Source of the DNA: Planctomycetaceae bacterium
GTDB lineage: Bacteria > Planctomycetota > Planctomycetia > Pirellulales > Thermoguttaceae
DNA length: 5,486 bases
Direction: 5' to 3'
NCBI GenBank assembly: GCA_031257725.1
Contig: JAIROD010000389.1
Location: forward strand, 1 to 5,486
Numbering within the stretch: the first letter of the stretch is position 1; every line of letters starts with the position of its first letter. This document shows positions 1-4,055 of this stretch, one piece after another. The translations under genes were made by a program, and so were the position numbers. Under the pieces are notes generated by a model. The model was not told where the DNA came from. It did no database searches and worked only from the letters and a program-made list of their open reading frames with translations.

Positions 1-2
1 CG

Positions 3-62
3 TAGGGACGCAATATTGGTGAAATTGATGCTTGGTGTTTTTCTACCAATATTTCGTCCCTA
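3..62. repeat. Inverted repeat with 18-bp arms and 24-nt loop
   Basis: The left arm TAGGGACGCAATATTGGT (3-20) and right arm ACCAATATTTCGTCCCTA (45-62) are reverse complements with a single mismatch (17 of 18). They are separated by 24 nt. The structure would form a stable stem-loop in DNA or RNA and looks like a dispersed REP-type intergenic palindrome. The left side sits at the window edge, so the element may extend further. No T-tract follows that would make it a convincing terminator. Confidence 0.75.
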
Positions 63-120
63 ACGGGACGTGCGTTTTTAATCGACATCATTTTCTACCA
101 ATAGGTTGTCCCTAACGGGT
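39..120 (+). repeat. Pair of 30-bp direct repeats
   Basis: Positions 39-68 and 91-120 share TTTTCTACCAATA followed by GTCCCTAACGGG. They differ at 4 of 30 positions, and the start-to-start distance is 52 bp. The first copy contains the right arm of the inverted repeat at 3-62, so the cluster looks like one and a half units of a repeat family. Two copies with one 22-bp spacer are too few and too close together to be a CRISPR array. Confidence 0.6.
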
Positions 121-244
121 AACTGTCTATTTTGTTTTTTTTGTTTTTTAACACGAAACACATGAAATTTCACGAAAAGGTTTTTTTATGTAATTTTTCG
201 TGTGTTTCGTGTATTTCGTGTTAAAAAACAAAATAGACAGTTAC
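119..244. mobile_element. MITE-like 126-bp palindromic element
   Basis: The outer ends GTAACTGTCTATTTTG (119-134) and CAAAATAGACAGTTAC (229-244) are perfect 16-bp inverted repeats. Inside them, 143-158 and 214-229 pair perfectly again, and the pairing continues imperfectly almost to the centre near 180-190. The left arm carries an extra run of eight T (135-142). The right arm holds three 9-bp tandem units of the form TTTCGTGTN (about 196-221), mirrored as CACGAAA units on the left. There is no coding capacity. The same end sequence recurs at 2422-2437 and in degenerate form at 3800-3818, which is why I call it mobile or MITE-like. No clear target-site duplication is visible, so a static repetitive palindrome is the alternative. 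Confidence 0.55.
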
Positions 245-468
245 GTTTGATTCTGTTCATACTACTAAGGTTGTTTTAAAAAATGGTTCGGAAAAATCAG
301 GTTGAAAATAAGGTTGTCCGGTGTCTTTATTCAACATAAGGCTGAATAGATACCCTTCGATCACTAACGCCCCCCAAAAAAAATGCGAAACAATCAGAAA
401 AATCATTCAATCTCGAAAGAAATATTTTCAAGATTCCGTTTGAGTTCGGTACTGTTTGTTTTCGGGGC
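245..468. other. Non-coding stretch downstream of the minus-strand operon
   Basis: No open frame with coding character or ribosome binding site was found on either strand. Small structures only are present. GTTGAA (301-306) can pair with TTCAAC (330-335). A hairpin at 411-433 is listed separately. There is a C6/A8 run around 370-383. The stretch is best described as the 3' flank of the minus-strand operon. Confidence 0.5.
411..433 (-). terminator. Weak terminator-like hairpin after the membrane-protein gene
   Basis: TCTCGAAA (411-418) pairs with TTTCAAGA (426-433) with one mismatch and a 7-nt loop. It lies 35 bp past the stop codon of the minus-strand gene ending at 469. Read on the minus strand it is followed by an AT-rich stretch containing five T, not a clean U-tract, so termination function is only a guess. 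The stem closely resembles the hairpin at 2552-2573. Confidence 0.2.
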
Positions 469-1143
469 TTAAAACTGTTTTTCCAGCCAGTTCACGGCAG
501 TTCTATTAGTAGTGACTGCACTCGAAGAGGTGTCGTCCCATCCCGGAATGGGGGTATTGATTAATTCTAGTATTTCACGTTTACTGCCGATATCAAGATC
601 ATTTATGGTAATAGCGTGCATTAATTTCTTAGACTTTACTTTTAAGTCCGTTAAAGTCCCTTCCCTGTCAATTTCCGCAATCCAGTCATTGCAACGAACT
701 AACGCTTCTACATCGGGAACCAATAATTTCCACTTATTATATGCGGGCAAAAGAGTATCTGTCGGTTCGCCTTCTTTGAAACGCTTTATAGCGGAAGAAT
801 AACCATACTCATAATCTGAGGCTGTTATTTCTTCCTTTATACTGTTAATTTGATCTTGAATAGACCGATTCAAATATCGTGCTTGTTGTTTTGCACTTTG
901 ATATTTACTGTCTAAATCTTTTATTTTTGCATCGACTTGATTTTTTAACTTTCCCAATTCCTTGTCAGATGAAGGAACCAACTTTGTTACTGTATTTCCT
1001 TCATCATCGGTAACCGTCGTCTCAACCAAACTGCCGCTTTCTTTTTTGATACTGTTACATACCGTCGTACATAGACACAACAAAAAAAACAAAAAAAGAC
1101 CTATCAGAGCACACCCACAGCCATCATCCTTATTATTAGACAT
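469..1143 (-). CDS. Single-pass membrane protein with coiled coil, unknown family
   Basis: The protein has 224 residues. I chose the ATG at 1143 because an excellent Shine-Dalgarno AGGAG lies 7 nt upstream on the minus strand. The in-frame ATG at 1209 would run back into the end of the preceding gene. The N-terminus is short and polar, then a Cys-rich membrane segment follows (about residues 9-29, Cys at 9, 11, 23, 25 and 29). A charged, Lys/Glu/Gln-rich helical stretch at about 58-106 looks like a coiled coil. A more mixed region at about 107-200 contains Trp138, Cys151 and Trp154, and the Ser/Thr-rich tail has Trp202 and Trp219. With the tail positively charged after the membrane segment, the topology is uncertain; I suspect a signal anchor with the bulk either outside or inside. 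It follows the lipoprotein gene by 52 bp on the same strand, so co-transcription is likely. I do not recognise the family and assign no function. It is a real gene because of its RBS, length and composition. Confidence 0.8.
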   Translation of the reverse strand: MSNNKDDGCGCALIGLFLFFLLCLCTTVCNSIKKESGSLVETTVTDDEGNTVTKLVPSSDKELGKLKNQVDAKIKDLDSKYQSAKQQARYLNRSIQDQINSIKEEITASDYEYGYSSAIKRFKEGEPTDTLLPAYNKWKLLVPDVEALVRCNDWIAEIDREGTLTDLKVKSKKLMHAITINDLDIGSKREILELINTPIPGWDDTSSSAVTTNRTAVNWLEKQF

Positions 1144-1150
1144 TTTACTT

Positions 1151-1155
1151 CTCCT
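1151..1155 (-). promoter_or_regulatory. Shine-Dalgarno AGGAG fixing the start at 1143
   Basis: On the minus strand CAGGAGAAGTAAA directly precedes the ATG at 1143. The AGGAG core ends 7 nt before the start codon, an ideal spacing. This selects the shorter protein over the frame-extended start at 1209. Confidence 0.8.
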
Positions 1156-1195
1156 GTTTTTTAATAATATTTTTAATAATACGAGGAAATGATTG

Positions 1196-1999
1196 TTACA
1201 GTAAATCATTATCCGTAATTTTAATACTTGGACGGTTTAACTCTGATTTAATAGCTTCAGATATATTTCCGTGCAAAATATCGTCCGCTGTTTTCTTAAA
1301 TTCAATAGTTTTACGTTTGATTTTTTCGTCAATATCACAGAACTCCGATATTTGTGAAGGGGAGAGTCTAAAAGATTCAATATTTTTTCCGGCAAGATAA
1401 AAATCGCGGTATTTGACATAATCTTCAAGATTCTGTTTTACCTGCTGTAATTTTTGCCGCATTGGCAGTTTATAGGGTTCCAACTGTTCAACAGATTGCG
1501 AACTAATTGCAGCACCGTGATTATTCGATTCTATTTTTGCATTCAGTGTTGCTATATTGTCCTTGTAGAGTCTCAGGGCATCATAACATTGTTTCCCTGA
1601 CCATTGCCGGTCACCGACTGTAATCTTTTTTTGCAAATCCGCTGGAGTTGCATCTGCGAATTTAGGCATACCGTTGGCAATCATTGCATCTTGCACTATT
1701 TTGTAAGCTGATTTTTCTTTTTCAATCTCTTCGGAATGAAAATCGTTCATTCTTTGGTCAACTTTTGATGAAGTATCCATCTTGGTAATCCTGCTACAAA
1801 ATTCCGCATACGTCCGTTCCATTTTTGCAAACTCGGCAACAGCGATTTCATAGTGATATTTATCTTTGAACTCCTCCTCTAATTTTTTGATTTGCCCTTT
1901 CGTGATTGTTGCCGTTGTACTGCCTAAATCAGAAACCTCCGCGCAACCCATAAAGAACAAAACAATAAGCGACGACACAAACAAATTTTTCGTAAACAT
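1196..1999 (-). CDS. Predicted lipoprotein, helical, unknown family
   Basis: The protein has 267 residues and starts at ATG 1999, preceded on the minus strand by AAAGGA 5 nt upstream. The N-terminus is a classic lipoprotein signal peptide. Lys4 is followed by a hydrophobic core (residues 6-17) and the lipobox F-M-G-C with the lipidated residue at Cys19. Ala20 at position +2 suggests outer-membrane retention if Gram-negative sorting rules apply. The rest is strongly charged and predicted mostly helical, with heptad-like Lys/Glu stretches around 35-100, 170-200 and 220-240. Other Cys residues lie at 68, 138 and 221. No enzymatic motif is visible. It is the first gene of a probable two-gene operon with the coiled-coil membrane protein 52 bp downstream. 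A structural or assembly role in the envelope fits, but this is inference from architecture only. I do not recognise a named family. Confidence 0.82.
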   Translation of the reverse strand: MFTKNLFVSSLIVLFFMGCAEVSDLGSTTATITKGQIKKLEEEFKDKYHYEIAVAEFAKMERTYAEFCSRITKMDTSSKVDQRMNDFHSEEIEKEKSAYKIVQDAMIANGMPKFADATPADLQKKITVGDRQWSGKQCYDALRLYKDNIATLNAKIESNNHGAAISSQSVEQLEPYKLPMRQKLQQVKQNLEDYVKYRDFYLAGKNIESFRLSPSQISEFCDIDEKIKRKTIEFKKTADDILHGNISEAIKSELNRPSIKITDNDLL

Positions 2000-2022
2000 T
2001 TTTTTCCTTTACTATTTTTCCC

Positions 2023-2036
2023 CCATCTTATGATGG
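2023..2036. promoter_or_regulatory. Short palindrome upstream of the lipoprotein gene
   Basis: CCATC (2023-2027) and GATGG (2032-2036) are perfect 5-bp inverted repeats around TTAT, 24 bp upstream of the lipoprotein start codon. This is where a promoter, operator or leader hairpin would lie. On the minus strand the loop and right arm include TAAGAT, a poor -10 candidate without a good -35. The site is short enough to be chance. Confidence 0.2.
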
Positions 2037-2040
2037 ATTG

Positions 2041-2225
2041 ACATTGTTAAAAACACCCCACTTTCGACCCAAAACCAATCGCGAAGCTACAAGCCTCGCC
2101 GCCGACCAAAAATTGAGTATTTGTGAACTGAACCAAACTAATTTAAAATCCCATTTGCCCCACCGAGTGTCTTGGAATCATTCCTCTCATTGGGCATCTG
2201 AATTGAACTATTCATTAAAAAAATG
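2041..2225. other. Gene-free stretch with a small GC-rich hairpin
   Basis: The plus-strand frame open from 2038 looks non-coding: no RBS, and it runs straight into the palindrome at 2226. A hairpin is visible: GCGAAGC (2081-2087), loop TACAA, GCCTCGC (2093-2099), 6 of 7 bases paired. It is more GC-rich than its surroundings. It is flanked by two similar phrases, CGACCCAAAACCAAT (2065-2079) and CGACCAAAAATTG (2103-2115). The stretch may be a decayed dispersed repeat. Confidence 0.35.
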
Positions 2226-2390
2226 TATATCAGTGGAATATTTTTTTTTTAACTATTCAGTTGTTTCCTCCGAAGGACCACCCCTTGCCCCTCCGAAGGA
2301 GGGGAATAATTCCCCTCCTTCGGAGGGGCAAGGGGTGGTCATTCGGAGGAAACAACTGAATCGTTAAAAAAAAAATATTCCACTGATATA
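2226..2390. repeat. 165-bp near-perfect palindrome, 81-bp arms
   Basis: Arms 2226-2306 and 2310-2390 are reverse complements with only two mismatches (2254/2362 and 2275/2341), separated by 3 nt (TAA). From outside in, each arm has a mixed AT segment, a 10-bp T or A homopolymer, a unique-looking segment, and a GC-rich core. The core on each side is itself partly palindromic (CCTCCGAAGGA at 2267-2277 and again at 2290-2300). A transcript through it would fold into one very long hairpin. The near-identity of the arms implies recent origin or active gene conversion. An additional 8-bp match, GGGCATCT (2192-2199) against AGATGCCC (2404-2411), lies outside but is offset by 13 bp. The function is unknown. 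REP/BIME-like or MITE-like origin, or a bidirectional terminator, are the candidates. Confidence 0.9.
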
Positions 2391-2473
2391 TTACAATTAT
2401 TAGAGATGCCCGATTGATTGTAAAATAGACAGTTACCTTTTTTTGTTAACTTCGATTCACGTTTAGTTGGCAT
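2339..2473 (-). pseudogene. Start of a gene apparently interrupted by repeats
   Basis: On the minus strand a strong Shine-Dalgarno GGGAGG (2481-2486) stands 7 nt before ATG 2473. The first 13 codons (MPTKRESKLTKKG) read like a genuine basic N-terminus. At codon 13 the frame enters the repeat GGTAACTGTCTATTTT (the dispersed end sequence at 2422-2437). It then runs through the right arm of the 165-bp palindrome to a stop at 2339. The total is 44 codons, of which only the first dozen look original. The likeliest reading is a gene whose 5' end survives and whose body was displaced or lost by element insertion. A genuine tiny basic peptide gene is the alternative. I cannot identify the parent gene. 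Confidence 0.35.
2422..2437 (+). repeat. Solo copy of the MITE-like end sequence
   Basis: AAAATAGACAGTTAC (2422-2436) is identical to the right terminus of the element at 119-244 (230-244). Flanking bases differ on both sides, so the shared unit is bounded. No matching left terminus is found nearby. The 165-bp palindrome begins 31 bp to its left, and the two may belong to one composite or nested insertion. Confidence 0.6.
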
Positions 2474-2551
2474 AATAACCTCCCTGTTTTGAGTAGAGTA
2501 ATTGCGGTAAACCATAAACCACAAAGATATTAAAGAAATAAAGATTAACTA

Positions 2552-2573
2552 GTCTTGAAAGATATTTCAAGAC
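2552..2573. terminator. Perfect 9-bp stem hairpin
   Basis: GTCTTGAAA (2552-2560), loop GATA, TTTCAAGAC (2565-2573): a perfect 9-bp stem. On the plus strand CTATTTTA follows, a poor U-tract. It could be a terminator or a binding site for a dimeric regulator. It lies about 80 bp upstream of the interrupted minus-strand gene start at 2473 and over 300 bp upstream of etfB. Confidence 0.3.
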
Positions 2574-2607
2574 CTATTTTACACACCCTACCCTACGGGA
2601 CAGAAAA

Positions 2608-2644
2608 AGTTCCAACGGTTAAAACCGTCGGCTACAATGGAACT
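2608..2644. repeat. Nested REP-like palindrome
   Basis: The outer arms AGTTCCA (2608-2614) and TGGAACT (2638-2644) enclose an inner hairpin ACGGTT-AA-AACCGT (2615-2628) followed by CGGCTACAA. The layout of one hairpin inside another with an asymmetric linker is typical of dispersed intergenic REP-type elements. Only one copy is present in this window, so its dispersed nature is inferred. Confidence 0.5.
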
Positions 2645-2745
2645 CACCGTATTTTCATAACCACAAAATTCGGTATAATCAGAAAAATAATCTTTCCAAA
2701 TTAAACCCCGCTTGAAATTTCAATGTCCTCTGTCTAAAATATGCC

Positions 2746-2788
2746 AATGGTAATCAATAGGGAAAAAATGGTAATCAAATAGGGAAAA
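2746..2788 (+). repeat. Two-copy tandem repeat, 21 and 22 bp
   Basis: AATGGTAATCAATAGGGAAAA (2746-2766) is followed at once by the same unit with one extra A (2767-2788). The copies abut exactly. They lie about 110 bp upstream of the etfB start, where they could act as paired protein-binding sites. Simple slippage duplication is equally possible. Confidence 0.6.
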
Positions 2789-2825
2789 GAAGACAGGACG
2801 AAAAGAACCCATAATCAAGATCAAT

Positions 2826-2842
2826 ATTGGTTTTTGACCAAT
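2826..2842. promoter_or_regulatory. Small stem-loop in the etfB leader region
   Basis: ATTGGT (2826-2831) pairs with ACCAAT (2837-2842) across a 5-nt loop, 55 bp before the etfB ATG. The 6-bp stem is weak. The ATTGGT/ACCAAT words are also used in the inverted repeat at the window start. I could not find a convincing -35/-10 pair for etfB in this stretch. Confidence 0.2.
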
Positions 2843-2896
2843 GGTATTTTTAGAGAGACCTCCAATATTAAAAATTTCAAATATTCCGATAAGTTA

Positions 2897-3751
2897 ATGT
2901 ATCATTCAATTGTTCTTGTTAAACAAGTTCCCGATACCGCCAATATTACGGCAAACGCGATGAAGGAAGACGGAACGGTTAATCGTTCGGCATTGCCAGC
3001 GATTTTCAATCCTGAAGACCTGCACGCTTTGGAAGCCGCACTTGATATAAAACAACGTTTTGGCGGTACGGTAACTGTTCTTTCGATGGGACCGCCCAAA
3101 GCGGCTGATGTTTTGCGGGATTGTTTGTTTCGTGGAGCGGATCGGGCTGTCTTGATTACGGATCGGCGTGCAGCGGCAAGTGATACGCTGGCAACAAGTT
3201 ATATTCTTGCTCAGGCGGTGAAAACGGTGAATCATTTCGATTTTGTTTTTACCGGTCGTCAGGCAATTGATGGTGATACCGCCCAAACCGGACCGCAATG
3301 CGCCGAAAAACTCGGAATTCCGCAAATAACCTACATGGAGGAAATAACCGATATTCAAAACGGTCAGGCAACTGTTCGGCGAAATATCGGGAATGGTTGG
3401 GAAATGGTTCGGGTTAAACTGCCGGTTCTTTTGACAGTAATCGAAACCGCCAATACTCCGCGTCCTTGTTCGGCTAAGCGAATGATGAAATACAAAAATA
3501 ATCGGATTCCCGCCGAAGTGCCGCCGGAACAAATCAATGAACTTAAAACCAAAAACCGACTCATCGAACAATGGAATCTCGATGATATCGGCGCAGACTT
3601 GAACCGTTGCGGAGTTGCCGGTTCACCGACAAAAGTGTTCCGTATTCAGTCGATTATTTTGAAAAAAGAAGGATTTACCGAAATGCCTCCGACAAAGGAC
3701 GGAATCACAACGTTGATTCATGAACTGGTCAACGATAAAACATTAGGGTAA
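2897..3751 (+). CDS. etfB: Electron transfer flavoprotein subunit beta (EtfB/FixA family)
   Basis: The 284-residue protein is full length for the family. EtfB pairs with EtfA to shuttle electrons between flavin dehydrogenases, such as acyl-CoA dehydrogenase, and a partner oxidoreductase or the quinone pool in the cytoplasm. Visible hallmarks are the N-terminal IVLVKQVPDT (residues 5-14), NPEDLHALEAAL (38-49), SMGPPKA (63-69) and ASDTLATSY (94-102). The nucleotide-binding loop GRQAIDGDTAQTGP is at 120-133, the second half of the family signature (E-M-V-R-V-K-L-P-V-L-L-T) lies around 169-180, and PRPCSAKRMMKYK is at 188-200. The DGDT form of the loop resembles bifurcating or anaerobic ETFs, where EtfB binds FAD rather than AMP; that subtype call is inference. 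The ATG at 2897 fits the family N-terminus. An in-frame TTG at 2834 would add 21 atypical residues. No good Shine-Dalgarno is seen. Oddly, no etfA follows: 304 bp of non-coding DNA separates it from an unrelated gene. Confidence 0.95.
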   Translation: MYHSIVLVKQVPDTANITANAMKEDGTVNRSALPAIFNPEDLHALEAALDIKQRFGGTVTVLSMGPPKAADVLRDCLFRGADRAVLITDRRAAASDTLATSYILAQAVKTVNHFDFVFTGRQAIDGDTAQTGPQCAEKLGIPQITYMEEITDIQNGQATVRRNIGNGWEMVRVKLPVLLTVIETANTPRPCSAKRMMKYKNNRIPAEVPPEQINELKTKNRLIEQWNLDDIGADLNRCGVAGSPTKVFRIQSIILKKEGFTEMPPTKDGITTLIHELVNDKTLG

Positions 3752-3767
3752 ATACACGGCAACTTCT

Positions 3768-3795
3768 AAAAATTGCAGACGAAGACAATTTTTTT
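3768..3795 (+). terminator. Terminator-like hairpin after etfB
   Basis: AAAAATTG (3768-3775) pairs with CAATTTTT (3786-3793) around a 10-nt loop, and the T run continues to 3795. It begins 17 bp after the etfB stop codon. The stem has only one G-C pair, so it would be a weak intrinsic terminator. A wider pairing, AACTTCTAAAAA (3761-3772) with TTTTTGGAAGTT (3873-3884, one mismatch), encloses the same area and is an alternative fold. Confidence 0.35.
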
Positions 3796-3799
3796 CGAC

Positions 3800-3818
3800 A
3801 AAATAGACATGAATTACC
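3800..3818 (+). repeat. Degenerate third copy of the MITE-like end sequence
   Basis: AAAATAGACA (3800-3809), then four bases TGAA, then TTACC (3814-3818). This matches AAAATAGACAGTTACC (2422-2437) with the single G replaced by TGAA. It lies inside the 124-bp inverted-repeat region 3761-3884 immediately downstream of etfB, so it may be the scar of a decayed insertion. Confidence 0.35.
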
Positions 3819-3901
3819 GGATGATTTTATTTAATTTTATCCTGTCAATTTGTAAATCCCGTCAAAAAAAGGTTTTTGGAAGTTCCTTATGGTAATAAAA
3901 T

Positions 3902-3931
3902 TTGATCTGGAATCGTCAAATTCGTTATACT
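3902..3931 (+). promoter_or_regulatory. Candidate sigma-70-type promoter upstream of the ketosynthase homologue
   Basis: TTGATC (3902-3907; 4 of 6 to consensus), an 18-bp spacer and TATACT (3926-3931; 5 of 6). It would give a 5' leader of roughly 115 nt before ATG 4056. AATCGTC (3911-3917) in the spacer can pair with GACGATT (3964-3970), which is followed by a T-rich run, so an attenuator-like fold in the leader is possible. AT-rich DNA gives such matches often. Confidence 0.3.
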
Positions 3932-4055
3932 TCTTATTTTTTGGCATAATTTTTCCTGATTCCGACGATTTTTTTGTTTTAAAACTGTTCGAATCACAAA
4001 AACAAAGTAAACTTTGACGGTATTTTTTCTTTTTTTCTGATTACGAAGAGTTTTC

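Noticed and set aside
39..120. Possible CRISPR repeats
   Set aside because: Only two imperfect copies with one short spacer, one of them part of an inverted repeat, and no cas genes nearby.
512..802. 96-codon plus-strand frame
   Set aside because: It lies antisense inside the well-supported membrane-protein gene, which has a strong ribosome binding site.
1144..1209. Upstream ATG extending the membrane protein by 22 residues
   Set aside because: It overlaps the end of the preceding gene and ignores the strong AGGAG placed for ATG 1143.
2038..2070. TTGACA at 2038 as a plus-strand promoter
   Set aside because: No -10-like hexamer lies at a suitable distance and no gene follows before the palindrome.
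2138..2215. 25-codon minus-strand frame beginning MNSSIQMPNE
   Set aside because: It is short, lacks a ribosome binding site and abuts the palindrome. It could be a remnant of the interrupted gene, but nothing in the sequence supports that.
2038..2367. 109-codon plus-strand frame
   Set aside because: No ribosome binding site, non-standard start, and the last third is the 165-bp palindrome. The composition does not look protein-coding, so it is treated as non-coding.
2834..2896. Upstream TTG start extending EtfB by 21 residues
   Set aside because: The family N-terminus begins directly at the IVLVKQVPDT strand. The added residues look like translated intergenic DNA, and ATG 2897 fits better.
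2906..3571. 221-codon minus-strand frame
   Set aside because: It is antisense to etfB, whose family motifs are unmistakable; the reverse frame is a shadow of its codon pattern.
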